64,000 bases of DNA, taken from assembly GCF_001870515.1 (NCBI RefSeq), contig NZ_MDGT01000005.1, forward strand, positions 220,244 to 284,243, given 5' to 3'. Both the position numbers and the translations under genes were made by a program. Shown here one piece after another: positions 30,925 through 41,754 of this stretch. The notes under the pieces were generated by a model. The model searched no databases. It worked only from the letters and a program-made list of their open reading frames with translations, and was not told the DNA's origin. Source of the stretch: Idiomarina sp. MD25a. Its GTDB lineage: Bacteria > Pseudomonadota > Gammaproteobacteria > Enterobacterales > Alteromonadaceae. Each line of letters starts with the position of its first letter. Position 1 is the stretch's first letter.

Positions 30925-30944
30925 CGAGCCGATCACTCGGCTCG
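30925..30944 (-). terminator. Rho-independent terminator after fba
   Basis: CGAGCCGA (30925-30932) pairs with TCGGCTCG (30937-30944) around TCAC. On the minus strand it is followed by CTTTTT. It ends the metK/tkt/epd/pgk/fba direction and lies 26 bases past the fba stop. Confidence 0.85.
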
Positions 30945-30970
30945 TTCATGAGTAATCACTCTACTTTACG

Positions 30971-32035
30971 TTACTTTACAACAGCCTTCAAACTACCCGC
31001 TTCGTAAAGTTGGAACATTTTTTCCAACGTAATTGGCTTGATCTTGTCAGCCTGTCCTTCGCAACCGAATGCCAAGTAACGATCTTCACAGATTTTCTGC
31101 ATAGCATCTGTAGCCGCTTGCAAATACTTGCGCGGATCAAAGTTGCTTGGGTTTTCAGCCAAATGACGACGTACTGCGCCCGTGGATGCCAAGCGAAGAT
31201 CAGTGTCGATGTTTACCTTGCGAACACCGTTCTTAATGCCTTCTTTGATTTGCTCAACAGGTACACCATAAGTCTCTGGAATCTCACCACCGAACTCGTT
31301 GATGATCTGAAGCCAGTCTTGCGGTACCGAAGATGAACCGTGCATAACTAGGTGCGTATTAGGAATACGACGGTGGATCTCTTTGATTCGGTCAATAGAC
31401 AGAATGTCACCTGTTGGTGGACGGGTAAACTTGTATGCGCCGTGCGACGTGCCACATGCGATAGCTAGCGCATCCACGTCGGTTGCCGCAACAAAAGCCG
31501 CCGCCTCTTCAGGGTCAGTGAGTAGCTGATCGTGAGATAGCTTACCTTCGGCACCGACGCCGTCTTCTTCACCCGCTTCGCCCGTTTCAAGTGAGCCCAA
31601 ACAGCCCAACTCACCTTCAACAGAGACACCACAAGCGTGTGCCATTTCAACCGTTTGCTTGGTTACACGCACATTATAGTCATAATCTGCGGGCGTTTTA
31701 CCATCATCAAGTAACGAGCCATCCATCATGACTGAGCTAAAGCCTAATTGGATAGAGCGCTGACAAACTGCAGGTGAAGTACCGTGATCCTGATGCACAA
31801 CCACAGGAATATGTGGCCACTCTTCAACGGCAGATTCTATCAGGTGACGTAAAAATGGAGCACCTGCATATTTACGCGCACCGGCCGAAGCTTGCACGAT
31901 AACTGGACTATTGGTCTTATCCGCTGCCTGCATGATCGCACGCATTTGTTCCAAGTTATTTACGTTAAAAGCAGGAACACCGTATCCATTCTCTGCTGCG
32001 TGATCGAGTACTTGTCTCAGTGACACAATGGCCAT
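30971..32035 (-). CDS. fba: Fructose-bisphosphate aldolase, class II
   Basis: A 354-residue zinc aldolase that splits fructose 1,6-bisphosphate in glycolysis. It shows the metal site [10 protein letters not shown], the [18 protein letters not shown] stretch and [17 protein letters not shown]. Its length and the [20 protein letters not shown] region are typical of the Calvin-cycle-type class II subgroup (FbaA of many proteobacteria), somewhat unlike E. coli FbaA. It follows pgk by 28 bases and closes the operon. Confidence 0.95.
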   Translation of the reverse strand: MAIVSLRQVLDHAAENGYGVPAFNVNNLEQMRAIMQAADKTNSPVIVQASAGARKYAGAPFLRHLIESAVEEWPHIPVVVHQDHGTSPAVCQRSIQLGFSSVMMDGSLLDDGKTPADYDYNVRVTKQTVEMAHACGVSVEGELGCLGSLETGEAGEEDGVGAEGKLSHDQLLTDPEEAAAFVAATDVDALAIACGTSHGAYKFTRPPTGDILSIDRIKEIHRRIPNTHLVMHGSSSVPQDWLQIINEFGGEIPETYGVPVEQIKEGIKNGVRKVNIDTDLRLASTGAVRRHLAENPSNFDPRKYLQAATDAMQKICEDRYLAFGCEGQADKIKPITLEKMFQLYEAGSLKAVVK

Positions 32036-32063
32036 GTAATTCTCCTTAGTTTTCGGCGTGCGT

Positions 32064-33245
32064 TTATGCGTCTTTTGCGCGCTGCTCTAAAATGTCGACT
32101 GCGGGTAACTTTTTACCTTCCAAGAATTCAAGGAAGGCCCCCCCGCCAGTAGATATATAACTTATCTTATCAGCGATACCGAACTGATCAATTGCTGCCA
32201 AGGTATCACCACCGCCTGCAATCGAAAATGCGTTACTATTCGCTATAGCGTCAGCCATCGCGGCTGTGCCTTTACTAAATGCTTCAAATTCAAAAACACC
32301 TACGGGACCATTCCAGACAATTGTCCCAGCGGCTTTTAACTTTTCCGCCAGCATAGCTGAAGTTTCAGGACCCACGTCAAACACCATGTCGGAATCATTA
32401 ATCGCTTCAACGGGTTTAGTCTCGGCTAATGTATCCGCACTAAATTCTTGACCAGTAACGACATCAACAGGTAACGGAATTTCTGCATTCTTTGCTTTGG
32501 CTGCAGCCATCAACCGTTGCGCCTCAGGTACTAAGTCTTTCTCGTACAAAGACTTTCCGACATTATGGCCTTGTGCGGCGATAAAGGTATTGGCAATACC
32601 ACCACCCACAATTAACTGATCAACAACCTTAGATAGTGACTCCAAAACGGTCAGTTTGGTTGATACCTTGGAGCCTCCCACAATCGCGACTAGAGGGCGT
32701 TTAGGGTTATCTAAAGCTTTGCCTAATGCATCAAGTTCTGCGGCAAGTAATGGGCCTGCACATGCGATAGGTGCGTACTTTGCGACGCCATGCGTCGATG
32801 CTTGCGCGCGGTGCGCAGTACCAAAAGCATCCATTACGAATACATCACACAGATTCGCGAGCTGTTGAGCTAGGGCATCGTCGTTCTTTTTCTCGCCTTT
32901 ATTAAAGCGCACATTCTCAAATACCACCACTTGCCCTTGCGCGACGTCGACACCATCAAGATATTCTTTGGCTAACGATACAGGCTGTTCGAGTGCTTCA
33001 TTCAAGTAGTCGGCTACCGGTGCCATTGAGTACTGCGCTTCGTACTCGCCCTCTGTTGGGCGTCCTAAATGCGACATCACCATCACTTTTGCACCTTTTT
33101 CCAGTGCCAGTTTGATAGTCGGCAATGCAGCTCTTAAGCGCGCGTCGGAGGTGATTTTTCCGTCTTTAACAGGAACGTTTAAATCTTCTCGTATCAATAC
33201 GCGCTTGTTTTGTAAGTCCAAATCAGTCATTGCTATGACAGACAT
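32064..33245 (-). CDS. pgk: Phosphoglycerate kinase
   Basis: A 393-residue glycolytic kinase that makes ATP from 1,3-bisphosphoglycerate. It has [17 protein letters not shown] at the start, [45 protein letters not shown], and the nucleotide-site motifs [14 protein letters not shown] and [12 protein letters not shown]. The ATG at 33245 gives the same MSVIxMTDLDL start as E. coli. It lies between epd (32-base gap) and fba (28-base gap). Confidence 0.97.
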   Translation of the reverse strand: MSVIAMTDLDLQNKRVLIREDLNVPVKDGKITSDARLRAALPTIKLALEKGAKVMVMSHLGRPTEGEYEAQYSMAPVADYLNEALEQPVSLAKEYLDGVDVAQGQVVVFENVRFNKGEKKNDDALAQQLANLCDVFVMDAFGTAHRAQASTHGVAKYAPIACAGPLLAAELDALGKALDNPKRPLVAIVGGSKVSTKLTVLESLSKVVDQLIVGGGIANTFIAAQGHNVGKSLYEKDLVPEAQRLMAAAKAKNAEIPLPVDVVTGQEFSADTLAETKPVEAINDSDMVFDVGPETSAMLAEKLKAAGTIVWNGPVGVFEFEAFSKGTAAMADAIANSNAFSIAGGGDTLAAIDQFGIADKISYISTGGGAFLEFLEGKKLPAVDILEQRAKDA

Positions 33246-33277
33246 TGAATCCCCTTACTCATATGAGTTCTATACAG

Positions 33278-34288
33278 TTATTGCTGTGTCATTAATTCAG
33301 TCGTTTCTAGCAAGCGGTTGGCAAAACCCCACTCGTTATCGCACCAACATAATAATTTCACCAATCGACGATGACTCACACGGGTTTGCGTGCCATCAAC
33401 AATGCACGAGTGTGGATCATGGTTAAAGTCGATCGACACCAAGGGTTCCTCAGTATAATCGAGTATCGACGTCAGCCCATTGGAGGCGGCATCCTGAATC
33501 AAGCGATTGACTTGCTCACCGTTCACATCGGCTTGTAAAGTGACACTCAAGTCCATTGCTGTCACATTCGTGGTAGGCACTCGCACAGCAATTGCTTCGA
33601 AGCGTCCTTCCAAATGGGGCAAAATGCGCTCAATACCACGCGCCAGCTTAGTGTCGACAGGAATGATTGAACGCCCTGCGGCACGTGTCCTACGCAAGTC
33701 GGGGTGATAAGCATCTATCACCTGTTGATCGTGCATGGCTGAATGAATCGTCGTGACTGCCCCCGACTCAATACCAAACGCATCGTCGAGTAACTTAATC
33801 ACGGGTACGATGCAGTTAGTTGTACATGAACCATTCGATACGATGCGATGCTCAGGCAACAATATATCTTGGTTGACGCCAAAAATGATGGTCGCATCCA
33901 TATCAGGCGTGCCGGGTTGCGAGAACAACACCCGACTAACGCCCGCATCTAAATAGCGCTCTCCATCCGCATGGCTACCAAACACACCCGTGCAATCAAC
34001 AACGATATCAACGCCTCGAGCTTGCCAGTCAACGCGCTCAATTTCGGTTTCGTGGCTCAACTTAATCGTATCACCAGCAACGGTAAGGTCATCACCAGAC
34101 AACGTGACTGGAAACTGAAAGCGGCCATGAGATGAGTCATACTTCAACAAGTGCGCCATCGCCTCCGATGGCGCGGGCTCGTTCACCAAGACAATACTGA
34201 AGCGTTGCTGCCAGCCACGCTCATAGAACGAGCGTAGAAAACTACGCCCGATCCTGCCGAAACCGTTTATTGCGATTCTCTTCGTCAA
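33278..34288 (-). CDS. epd: D-erythrose-4-phosphate dehydrogenase
   Basis: A 336-residue NAD-dependent dehydrogenase of the GapA superfamily that makes 4-phosphoerythronate for pyridoxal phosphate. It has an N-terminal Rossmann motif [19 protein letters not shown], the catalytic Cys in [35 protein letters not shown] and [12 protein letters not shown], the latter two very like E. coli Epd rather than GapA. Downstream pdxA (53691) belongs to the same PLP route. It begins 12 bases after transketolase and 32 bases before pgk. Confidence 0.94.
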   Translation of the reverse strand: MTKRIAINGFGRIGRSFLRSFYERGWQQRFSIVLVNEPAPSEAMAHLLKYDSSHGRFQFPVTLSGDDLTVAGDTIKLSHETEIERVDWQARGVDIVVDCTGVFGSHADGERYLDAGVSRVLFSQPGTPDMDATIIFGVNQDILLPEHRIVSNGSCTTNCIVPVIKLLDDAFGIESGAVTTIHSAMHDQQVIDAYHPDLRRTRAAGRSIIPVDTKLARGIERILPHLEGRFEAIAVRVPTTNVTAMDLSVTLQADVNGEQVNRLIQDAASNGLTSILDYTEEPLVSIDFNHDPHSCIVDGTQTRVSHRRLVKLLCWCDNEWGFANRLLETTELMTQQ

Positions 34289-34300
34289 TTGAAACCTCGT

Positions 34301-36286
34301 TTAGCTCGCCGCGCGAACAACCGCATCCACGGTAATATCAAAGTGTTCAAAAAGTGCTTTAGCCGGAGCTGACTCACCAAACGAGTTCATGCCAATAACA
34401 GTGCCGTCTAAGCCAACGTATTTACGCCAATAATCAGCAATACCGGCTTCAACTGCAACGCGCTTACGCACAGCTGAAGGTAATACGTGCTCGCGGTATT
34501 CGGCGTCCTGCTCATCAAATACATCCGTGGATGGCATCGATACTACGCGCACGTTCATCTCTTTTGCAGAAAGTTGCTCGTGTGCTGCAACTGCTAAGTC
34601 AACCTCGGAGCCTGTCGCGATCAAAATACAGTCTGGTGTGCCATCACAATCTTTCAGAATATAACCACCACGGCTAATGTTATTCAATTGTTCATTATCA
34701 CGATTTTGTTGCTGCATGCCCTGACGGCTAAACACCAATGCTGTTGGTTTATCGTTGCTTTGCAACGCACTGCGCCAAGCAACCGCGGTTTCGACGGCAT
34801 CGCACGGGCGCCAGCAATTGAGGTTAGGTGTTAAGCGCAGATTAGCCAATTGCTCAACAGGCTGGTGAGTCGGTCCGTCTTCACCTAAACCAATTGAGTC
34901 GTGGGTGTAAACAAAAATCGAAGGCTGCTTCATTAAGGCGGCCATACGCACTGCGTTGCGCGCATATTCCATAAACATTAAGAAGGTTGCACCGTAAGGC
35001 TTGAAGCCACCATGCAGCGTAATTCCGTTCATTATCGCCGACATCGCAAACTCACGCACACCGTAGAACACATAGTTTCCACTCGCGTCGTCGGATGTCA
35101 CACCTTTAGCGCCCTGCCATAAGGTTAGATTAGACCCTGCTAAGTCAGCCGAGCCACCGAGCAGTTCAGGTAGTTTCGGACCCACCTCATTCAATACATT
35201 TAACGACGCTTTGCGTGTTGCGGGGTTTTCAGGGTTAGCTTGCAATTGCTCAATGTAAGCCTGCAACTCGCTTTCAAAGTCGCCAGGCAACTCACCCGCT
35301 AAGCGACGTTTAAGCTCTGCTGCAAGTTCTGGGTAAGCCTGTTCATAAGCGGTCCAATGCTTATTCCACGAGGCCTCAATCGCATCACCCTTGTCTTTAG
35401 CGTCCCACGCTTGGTAAACATCCTGAGGCACTTCAAAGCGATCATACGACCAATTCAATTGCTTGCGAGCGAGTGCAATTTCGTCATCACCTAATGGCGC
35501 ACCGTGGCAACTTTCTTGTCCTTGCTTATTAGGCGAGCCAAAACCAATTACGGTTTTACAAATAACCAATGTCGGGCGCTGCGTTTCGCTGCGTGCGCTT
35601 TCAATCGCCTGTTTAATAGCATCGGCATCATGTCCATCAACATCACGGATTACATGCCAGTTATATGACTCGAAACGTTTTGCAGTATCGTCCGTAAACC
35701 AGCCTTCAACTTCACCATCTATTGAAATACCGTTATCGTCGTAAAAAGCGATGAGCTTGCCCAAACCTAATGTGCCGGCCAATGAACACGCTTCGTGGGA
35801 AATGCCTTCCATCAAGCAACCATCACCCAAGAAGGTATAGGTGTAGTGGTCAACTATATTATGTTCATCGCGATTAAACTGTGCCGCCAGCGTTTTTTCC
35901 GCTAACGCCATACCTACCGCATTGGCGACGCCTTGACCCAAAGGTCCTGTCGTTGTCTCTACACCCGGTGTGTAGCCATACTCTGGGTGGCCTGGAGTTT
36001 TTGAATGTAACTGACGGAATTGCTTGATGTCTTCAATGCTTAGGTCGTACCCGGTTAAATGAAGCAACGAGTAAATGAGCATCGAGCCATGACCGTTTGA
36101 CAACACAAAGCGATCGCGATCGGCCCAACTGGGGTTATTTGGGTTGTGCTTTAAATAATCTCGCCACAATACTTCAGCGATATCTGCCATGCCCATTGGT
36201 GCCCCAGGATGACCTGAGTTGGCTTGTTGGACTGCATCCATACTTAAGGCACGGATAGCGTTGGCGAGATGACGACGTTCAGACAT
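34301..36286 (-). CDS. tkt: Transketolase
   Basis: A 661-residue thiamine-diphosphate enzyme of the pentose phosphate pathway, near the 663 residues of E. coli TktA. It has [20 protein letters not shown] at the start, the ThDP motif [20 protein letters not shown] ending in [34 protein letters not shown] and [21 protein letters not shown] chose the ATG at 36286 because a G-rich site and family starts agree; the upstream TTG adds 9 residues. A 7-base inverted repeat pairs the GGGGG ribosome site with the upstream leader (see the regulatory entry). Confidence 0.96.
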   Translation of the reverse strand: MSERRHLANAIRALSMDAVQQANSGHPGAPMGMADIAEVLWRDYLKHNPNNPSWADRDRFVLSNGHGSMLIYSLLHLTGYDLSIEDIKQFRQLHSKTPGHPEYGYTPGVETTTGPLGQGVANAVGMALAEKTLAAQFNRDEHNIVDHYTYTFLGDGCLMEGISHEACSLAGTLGLGKLIAFYDDNGISIDGEVEGWFTDDTAKRFESYNWHVIRDVDGHDADAIKQAIESARSETQRPTLVICKTVIGFGSPNKQGQESCHGAPLGDDEIALARKQLNWSYDRFEVPQDVYQAWDAKDKGDAIEASWNKHWTAYEQAYPELAAELKRRLAGELPGDFESELQAYIEQLQANPENPATRKASLNVLNEVGPKLPELLGGSADLAGSNLTLWQGAKGVTSDDASGNYVFYGVREFAMSAIMNGITLHGGFKPYGATFLMFMEYARNAVRMAALMKQPSIFVYTHDSIGLGEDGPTHQPVEQLANLRLTPNLNCWRPCDAVETAVAWRSALQSNDKPTALVFSRQGMQQQNRDNEQLNNISRGGYILKDCDGTPDCILIATGSEVDLAVAAHEQLSAKEMNVRVVSMPSTDVFDEQDAEYREHVLPSAVRKRVAVEAGIADYWRKYVGLDGTVIGMNSFGESAPAKALFEHFDITVDAVVRAAS

Positions 36287-36287
36287 G

Positions 36288-36358
36288 AAAAACCCCCGAT
36301 TGGTGACACGCAATTAGATGAACCATAGTTGGTGCGCGTATTGTCCACAATTCGGGGG
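36288..36358 (-). promoter_or_regulatory. Inverted repeat that could mask the tkt ribosome site
   Basis: On the minus strand, CCCCCGA (36352-36358) pairs with TCGGGGG (36293-36299), extended by CAA/TTG after a one-base bulge; about 45 bases lie between. The second arm is the likely ribosome site, directly followed by TTTTTC and the tkt ATG. It might act as a terminator of the metK transcript or hide the ribosome site. The loop is long, so the call is tentative. Confidence 0.35.
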
Positions 36359-36399
36359 CTTCAAGCAAATTTATGGGCGAAAAATTCAACACCCGTAAA

Positions 36400-37545
36400 T
36401 TAGATATCTTGCTTCAATGCATCGGCCTTATCTGTTTTTTCCCACGGAAATTCATCTCGACCGAAGTGCCCGTAGGTCGATGTAGCACGATAAATGGGTC
36501 GTTCCAAATCGAGCATTTGAATTAACCCATAAGGACGTAAATCAAAATGACGACGCACCAACGCAATCAGTTTTTCCTCACTATGTGGCGATGTACCGAA
36601 GGTTTCGATACTGATTGATGTAGGTTCGGCAACGCCAATTGCGTACGAAATCTGGATTTCACAGCGCTCCGCCAAACCTGCAGCAACTAGATTTTTGGCC
36701 ACATAACGTGCCGCGTACGCTGCACTTCGGTCAACCTTCGAAGGATCTTTACCCGAGAACGCACCGCCACCGTGGCGCGCCATACCACCGTAAGTATCCA
36801 CAATGATTTTGCGCCCCGTCAAACCACAGTCACCCATCGGGCCACCAATCACGAATCGACCGGTTGGGTTAATGTGGAACTTAGTATCACGGCTAACCCA
36901 TTGCTCTGGGAGTACTGGCTTAATGATCTCTTCCATCACCGCTTCACGCAGTGTGGCTTGGTCAATGTCTTCACGATGTTGGGTAGACAGGACAACCGTA
37001 TCAATCGCTACTGGTTTGCCGTTCTCATAAACAAACGTCAGCTGACTTTTGGCATCAGGACGTAACCAGTCTAAGGTGCCATTTTTACGCATCTCTGACT
37101 GGCGCTGAACAATACGGTGGGCATAGGTAATGGGGGCAGGCATCAATACCGACGTCTCATTTGATGCATAGCCAAACATCAAGCCCTGGTCACCTGCGCC
37201 TTGCGCTTCAGGCGACTCACGATCAACACCTTGATTAATGTCTTGGCTCTGCTTTCCAATCGCGTTCAACACCGCACAGGAATTGGCATCAAAACCCATG
37301 TCCGAGTGCGTGTATCCGACATCACGGATGGCTTGACGGGTTAAATCTTCAATATCGACCCAAGCTGAAGTGGATATTTCCCCGCCCACTAATACCATGC
37401 CAGTTTTGACATAGGTTTCACACGCCACACGGGCGCGGATATCTTTTGCTAAAATTGCATCCAGTACGGCATCAGAAATCTGGTCCGCAATTTTATCAGG
37501 ATGGCCCTCTGAAACCGATTCAGAAGTAAATAGGTGACGTGACAT
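36400..37545 (-). CDS. metK: S-adenosylmethionine synthetase
   Basis: A 381-residue enzyme that makes AdoMet from methionine and ATP. It has [20 protein letters not shown] at the start, [12 protein letters not shown], the phosphate-binding [20 protein letters not shown] and the C-terminal [19 protein letters not shown], close to E. coli MetK over its full length. It reads in the same direction as tkt, 113 bases upstream of it. A Met-box-like operator sits in the shared upstream region with rsmE. Confidence 0.97.
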   Translation of the reverse strand: MSRHLFTSESVSEGHPDKIADQISDAVLDAILAKDIRARVACETYVKTGMVLVGGEISTSAWVDIEDLTRQAIRDVGYTHSDMGFDANSCAVLNAIGKQSQDINQGVDRESPEAQGAGDQGLMFGYASNETSVLMPAPITYAHRIVQRQSEMRKNGTLDWLRPDAKSQLTFVYENGKPVAIDTVVLSTQHREDIDQATLREAVMEEIIKPVLPEQWVSRDTKFHINPTGRFVIGGPMGDCGLTGRKIIVDTYGGMARHGGGAFSGKDPSKVDRSAAYAARYVAKNLVAAGLAERCEIQISYAIGVAEPTSISIETFGTSPHSEEKLIALVRRHFDLRPYGLIQMLDLERPIYRATSTYGHFGRDEFPWEKTDKADALKQDI

Positions 37546-37620
37546 ATGCCTACCATTCCTTTATTTTGATTAAAATAACTAGTACTGACGGCGTAATTTA
37601 ACCGATCAACAAAAAAATTT

Positions 37621-37644
37621 CTACTTCTAGACGTCCAAAAGTCT
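37621..37644. promoter_or_regulatory. Met-box-like tandem octamers (possible MetJ operator) upstream of metK
   Basis: Three adjacent 8-base units CTACTTCT, AGACGTCC and AAAAGTCT match the MetJ unit AGACGTCT at 5, 7 and 6 of 8 positions, in phase. They lie 76-99 bases upstream of the metK ATG and 21-44 bases upstream of rsmE. MetJ represses metK in E. coli. The middle unit is strong; the outer two are weaker. Confidence 0.55.
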
Positions 37645-37664
37645 GTTTATAAACAAGGAATCAA

Positions 37665-38423
37665 TTGAGTCGTATGAGAGTTCCACGTATTTTTCATCCC
37701 GAGCCACTCGTGGTCAACAGCACCGTTTCACTCAGTGACGACGCCTTTCAGCACACAGTAAAAGTGCTTCGTATGCAAGAGGGCCAAGCGCTCGAGTTGT
37801 TCTGTAACGATGATTTTAATTACACTGCGGTACTCACTTCAGTCGCCAAGAAAAGCGCGCAAGTTGAAATTACTGATGCAAAACCTAATACGACCGAATC
37901 TCCTTTATATGTTCACTTAGGACAGGTCGTTTCACGGGGCGACCGAATGGACTTCGCACTGCAGAAATCGGTGGAACTCGGTGTTAATGCCATCACCCCG
38001 CTGTTCAGTGAGCGTTGCGGCGTAAAATTAAGCGGCGACCGACTCGAAAAGAAGCAGCAACAATGGCAGAAAATTGTCATTTCTGCTTGTGAGCAGTCGG
38101 GTCGCAGCCATATCCCTACGGTGCTTCCCGCGGTGTCAGTGGATGACTTTGTACAGACACCTTTTGACGGTTTACGCTTAACCCTAGATCCCTATGCGCA
38201 GGTACCTCTCAATCAGATTCAAGGCGCCCGCACAGACCAACGCATCCAATTGATTATCGGTCCTGAAGGGGGCTTCACTGACGTTGAAGTGGAGCACGCG
38301 CGTAACCACAGCTTTAAACCGATTCGTTTAGGACCACGTATTCTGCGAACAGAAACCGCTGCGATGACCGCTTTAGCAGCCATCCAGTATGAACTTGGTG
38401 ATCTCAACGCCAGCAACGAATAA
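37665..38423 (+). CDS. rsmE: 16S rRNA (uracil(1498)-N(3))-methyltransferase
   Basis: A 252-residue SPOUT-class methyltransferase that modifies U1498 of 16S rRNA. It has MRVPRIFHPEPL near the start, a PUA-like N-terminal domain, and the knot motifs LIIGPEGGFTDVEVEHA and IRLGPRILRTETAAMTALAA. The TTG at 37665 has AAGGA 5 bases upstream; the next ATG at 37674 matches E. coli's start but is too far from that site. It leads the plus-strand series into gshB, 11 bases on. Confidence 0.93.
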   Translation: MSRMRVPRIFHPEPLVVNSTVSLSDDAFQHTVKVLRMQEGQALELFCNDDFNYTAVLTSVAKKSAQVEITDAKPNTTESPLYVHLGQVVSRGDRMDFALQKSVELGVNAITPLFSERCGVKLSGDRLEKKQQQWQKIVISACEQSGRSHIPTVLPAVSVDDFVQTPFDGLRLTLDPYAQVPLNQIQGARTDQRIQLIIGPEGGFTDVEVEHARNHSFKPIRLGPRILRTETAAMTALAAIQYELGDLNASNE

Positions 38424-38434
38424 GGAATACTGCT

Positions 38435-39385
38435 ATGAAGTTAGCCATGATTATGGACCCCATCGCACACGTAAAAACTGAAAAGGATACCAGCTTCCGA
38501 CTCTTGCTCGAAGCACAAGCGCGTGGTTACCAGAGTTACTATATTGAGATGGCCGATCTACTTATTGATTCAGGTCGCCCCTATGCGATGGCACGTAAGG
38601 TCACCGTCAAAGATCAAAAGACAGACTTTTATCAGTTAGGTGATGTTGAGAAGCTACCGCTCGGTGACTTTGATGTCATCATGATGCGCAAAGACCCGCC
38701 GTTTGATAGTCAGTTCCTCTATGCAACGCACATATTTGATTTGGCGCAAGCTGAAGGTGCGCTGGTAGTGAATAACCCGCAAAGCTTACGAGATTGTAAT
38801 GAAAAGCTTTATACCAGTTGGTTTCCTGAGTTTATCACCGATAGTTTGGTGTCCGCCAATGCTGAGCAACTTAAGGCGTTTCATAAGAAGCACGGTACCG
38901 TCATACTTAAACCGCTAGACGGGATGGGTGGCGCATCGATATTTAAAGTTAACGAAGACGGTGCAAATTTAGGTGTCATCATCGAAACACTCACCGAAAA
39001 AGGTCAGCGTTATGCCATGGCACAAAAATATCTGCCAGAGATTAAAGACGGCGATAAGCGGATTCTAATTATTAATGGTGAACCTGTGCCTTACGCACTA
39101 GCTCGAATTCCTTCTGCTGGTGAGACACGCGGTAACCTTGCGGCTGGCGGCAGTGGGCGTCCGCAACCGTTGAGCGAAAGTGACGAACGCATTGCGCGTG
39201 CTATCGGTCCCACACTTAAACAAAAAGGTTTATATCTTGTTGGTCTCGATGTCATTGGTGAACGTATTACAGAAATCAATGTGACGAGTCCAACTTGTAT
39301 GCGAGAGATCGAAAACGCCTATGACATCAATATAGCAGCGCAACTCTTCGCAGCTATTGAGCACGATCTGCAGCAGCGTCGTTGA
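38435..39385 (+). CDS. gshB: Glutathione synthetase
   Basis: A 316-residue ATP-grasp enzyme that joins glycine to gamma-glutamylcysteine. It starts KLAMIMDPIAHVKTEKDTSF and has the DVIMMRKDPPFDSQFLYATH, KPLDGMGGASIF, GDKRILIINGEPVPYALARI and EINVTSPTCMREIE stretches of the family. The length equals that of E. coli GshB. It is 11 bases after rsmE and 51 before yqgE, an order conserved in many gammaproteobacteria. Glutathione made here would supply YghU. Confidence 0.97.
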   Translation: MKLAMIMDPIAHVKTEKDTSFRLLLEAQARGYQSYYIEMADLLIDSGRPYAMARKVTVKDQKTDFYQLGDVEKLPLGDFDVIMMRKDPPFDSQFLYATHIFDLAQAEGALVVNNPQSLRDCNEKLYTSWFPEFITDSLVSANAEQLKAFHKKHGTVILKPLDGMGGASIFKVNEDGANLGVIIETLTEKGQRYAMAQKYLPEIKDGDKRILIINGEPVPYALARIPSAGETRGNLAAGGSGRPQPLSESDERIARAIGPTLKQKGLYLVGLDVIGERITEINVTSPTCMREIENAYDINIAAQLFAAIEHDLQQRR

Positions 39386-39436
39386 AATTGCTGAATAAAC
39401 CCCGATATAAGTCGTATCGTGAGTGAGGAGTGCTTT

Positions 39437-39994
39437 ATGGAAAGCTTACAAAATCATTTTTTAATTGCTACACCCAGTATGAATGATCCGCTGTTTCGTC
39501 GTAGCGTGACTTATATCTGCGAACACAACGAAGACGGTGCGATGGGACTGATCATTAATCAACCTGCAGAGCTAACGGTTAACTCGTTGCTCGACAAACT
39601 TGAAATTGTTTATCCGGATAGCGCAGATAGTCTTAAAGGTCCAGTCTATCAAGGCGGTCCGGTGGGTCAGGAGCGAGGCTTTGTGATTCACCCACCACAA
39701 CAAAACTGGCGCAGTAGCCTCAAGTTGAGTGATGAGATTATGGTCACCACCTCACGTGATATTTTAGAGGCCTTAGGTTCGTCAGCAGCACCGTTACAAT
39801 TTCTACTGACGCTTGGATACGCTGGCTGGGAAGCGGGACAACTAGAGCAAGAGTTAGCCGAAAACGCATGGTTGGCGATACCCGCCGACCCCGAAATACT
39901 GTTTAACACCCCTATCAACCAGCGATGGGAGAAGGCCACCAAACAGCTTGGCTTTGATATTTGGAAGCTAGGACCGGACGTAGGTCACGCATGA
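39437..39994 (+). CDS. yqgE: YqgE/AlgH family protein
   Basis: A 185-residue cytoplasmic protein of unknown biochemical function. It matches the family along its length: [55 protein letters not shown] and [20 protein letters not shown]. The ATG at 39437 has AGGAG 6 bases upstream, which decides it against a GTG at 39419. Its stop overlaps the ruvX ATG as ATGA, and yqgE-ruvX pairing is conserved. Confidence 0.94.
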   Translation: MESLQNHFLIATPSMNDPLFRRSVTYICEHNEDGAMGLIINQPAELTVNSLLDKLEIVYPDSADSLKGPVYQGGPVGQERGFVIHPPQQNWRSSLKLSDEIMVTTSRDILEALGSSAAPLQFLLTLGYAGWEAGQLEQELAENAWLAIPADPEILFNTPINQRWEKATKQLGFDIWKLGPDVGHA

Positions 39995-40398
39995 CAATTA
40001 TCGGATTTGATTTTGGCACTAAGAGCATCGGTGTGGCAGTCGGCCAGTCGATAACTGGAACCGCTTCGATATTAAAAGCGCTAAAAGCACAGGACGGCAT
40101 TCCCAATTGGAATGTCGTCGAACAATTGCTAAAAGAATGGCAGCCTGAGCGGGTTGTCGTTGGTTTACCGCTCAATATGGATGGCACCGAGCAACCGCTC
40201 ACGCAACGCGCCAAAAAATTCGGTAATCGTCTTCACGGACGCTTTAATGTCCCTGTCGATTTTCAAGACGAGCGTCTGACCTCCACGGCCGCTCGAGAGG
40301 CGTTGTTTGAACGCGAAGGTTACCGTGGTCTGGAAAAAGGTAAAGTGGATAGCGCAGCCGCCCTCCTCATCGTTGAGGACTACTTACGCTCACAGTAG
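39991..40398 (+). CDS. ruvX: Holliday junction resolvase-like protein RuvX (YqgF)
   Basis: A 135-residue RNase H-fold nuclease with the first catalytic Asp in [16 protein letters not shown], the [20 protein letters not shown] loop, and the [14 protein letters not shown] and [15 protein letters not shown] ends. YqgF proteins act in 16S rRNA end processing and possibly at DNA junctions. The ATG at 39991 overlaps yqgE by 4 bases; an upstream reading adds 10 residues from the yqgE frame. E. coli YqgF is 138 residues. Confidence 0.94.
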   Translation: MTIIGFDFGTKSIGVAVGQSITGTASILKALKAQDGIPNWNVVEQLLKEWQPERVVVGLPLNMDGTEQPLTQRAKKFGNRLHGRFNVPVDFQDERLTSTAAREALFEREGYRGLEKGKVDSAAALLIVEDYLRSQ

Positions 40399-40464
40399 CT
40401 ATGTTGCCAAATCATTAGAATTCGTTATAGTGATCACTAAAAATAGAAGGCTTGGGAGAGTGTC

Positions 40465-40755
40465 GTGCTAGGCAATGAAGAACCATTTTCAGTCACAGGT
40501 AATACCATTTTATTGCGCAACGAGAACAAAAAGTTGCTGCTAGTCACTGGTGACCGCTATAAAAATATCCTTGTATCACGTTCTGGCGTAGAGATGAGCG
40601 ACTGGGGTGCCGAACGTCGACCTGGCGTGCGCGTCATTTCTCTGCAAGAGATATTCAAGCGGGACAAGACCTACTTTTTTATCAGAGCAGGCGGCGTGGA
40701 GTATCAGGTTGACCTGAAGTTCCAAGAAAGCCCCATCACTGAAATGAAGTTCTAA
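40465..40755 (+). CDS. Small conserved-looking protein coupled to a transglutaminase-like gene
   Basis: A 96-residue protein that I do not recognise. It has no signal peptide, Cys or membrane helix, and shows alternating beta-like stretches (GNTILLRNENKKLLLVTGDR, TYFFIRAGGVEYQVDLKF). The GTG start at 40465 has GGAG 7 bases upstream. Its stop TAA overlaps the ATG of the next gene (TAATG), so the two are translationally coupled and may act together. The protein would be cytoplasmic while its partner is exported. Confidence 0.62.
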   Translation: MLGNEEPFSVTGNTILLRNENKKLLLVTGDRYKNILVSRSGVEMSDWGAERRPGVRVISLQEIFKRDKTYFFIRAGGVEYQVDLKFQESPITEMKF

Positions 40756-41753
40756 TGAAAACCGGTATTGGCAAGAGAGTGTCAGAGTTTGCCCACGGCA
40801 TCCTTTTCGCTCTCTTGACGATACTCTGCGCATCCTATTCGCACACCTTACTTGCTGAGCAGTTAAGCTTTGAGAAGTCCTCAAATGAAGGCGAACTCAG
40901 TTTTTATTACCAATGGCGAGTGCCTAATAATCAAACCGCGTCATTATCCTTCAACGTCGATCGACACGCTTTTATTCGCCCTTTTGCCAAGTTTCGCAAT
41001 TACGACCGTCGTCGCGCGCTGCGAGAGCTAAACTACCGAGTGAATCAATACATACAAAGGCAACGTTGGTATGGCGTGCAAGCCTTTCTTTCTCCTCGAC
41101 AAGAGCAAATGACCATAAAAGCCCGCACAGCACGAAACGAACAATTAGAAAAACGCTATCAGCAACAACTCGCTAAAGCACAACGATTCTTTACCGAGCA
41201 ATGGCAAGATTACCTGTCTGCCAACGCCTATCGTTCACTGACCTTGCCGCCTGGAGAAACAGGTATCATCCCTGATGCCATTGCTATCGCTAAGCAAACA
41301 CAACCGCTACTGAGCAGCCTCGTTGTCGCCATCGGCAACCAACTAAAAGACAATAGCCGACGCAGTTATGTAAACTATGTCGCTCATTTTGTGCAAGCGA
41401 TCCCTTACGATAGTTTAGAAGATGACTTATCGAGTCGCGGCGATGGCTTTACTCCCCCCAACCACTTATTACTCAATAATCGTGGAGACTGCGATAGCAA
41501 GGTCAGCTTAACCTTAGCCTTACTTCGACAAATCATCCCTCAAGCCAAAATGATCGTTGTGTATTTACCCAAGCACGCCATTTTTGGCATCCAAATGGCA
41601 AAGCAGCCTAATGATGCTAAGCTCTCGCACGATGGTACCGAGTTTATCTTACTAGATGTCGCAGGTCCCGCAGTATCACCTGCGGGACAGCTCTCGAACG
41701 ATGTTCAGTTCCTTATTGATACCCAGCAATACACCGTGGTACCCGCTAACTAA
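40755..41753 (+). CDS. Transglutaminase-like periplasmic or membrane-anchored protein
   Basis: A 332-residue protein with an N-terminal signal or anchor (~14-34, GILFALLTILCASYSHTLLA), a basic, Arg-rich helical middle and a C-terminal transglutaminase-like core. A Cys-His-Asp triad is visible: C246 in NNRGDCDSKVSL, H274 in LPKHAIFGI and D301 in FILLDVAGP. Such cores act as cysteine proteases or transferases in bacteria. It begins within the stop of the 96-residue gene and ends 1 base before the convergent PhoH gene's stop. Substrate unknown. Confidence 0.7.
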   Translation: MKTGIGKRVSEFAHGILFALLTILCASYSHTLLAEQLSFEKSSNEGELSFYYQWRVPNNQTASLSFNVDRHAFIRPFAKFRNYDRRRALRELNYRVNQYIQRQRWYGVQAFLSPRQEQMTIKARTARNEQLEKRYQQQLAKAQRFFTEQWQDYLSANAYRSLTLPPGETGIIPDAIAIAKQTQPLLSSLVVAIGNQLKDNSRRSYVNYVAHFVQAIPYDSLEDDLSSRGDGFTPPNHLLLNNRGDCDSKVSLTLALLRQIIPQAKMIVVYLPKHAIFGIQMAKQPNDAKLSHDGTEFILLDVAGPAVSPAGQLSNDVQFLIDTQQYTVVPAN

Positions 41754-41754
41754 A

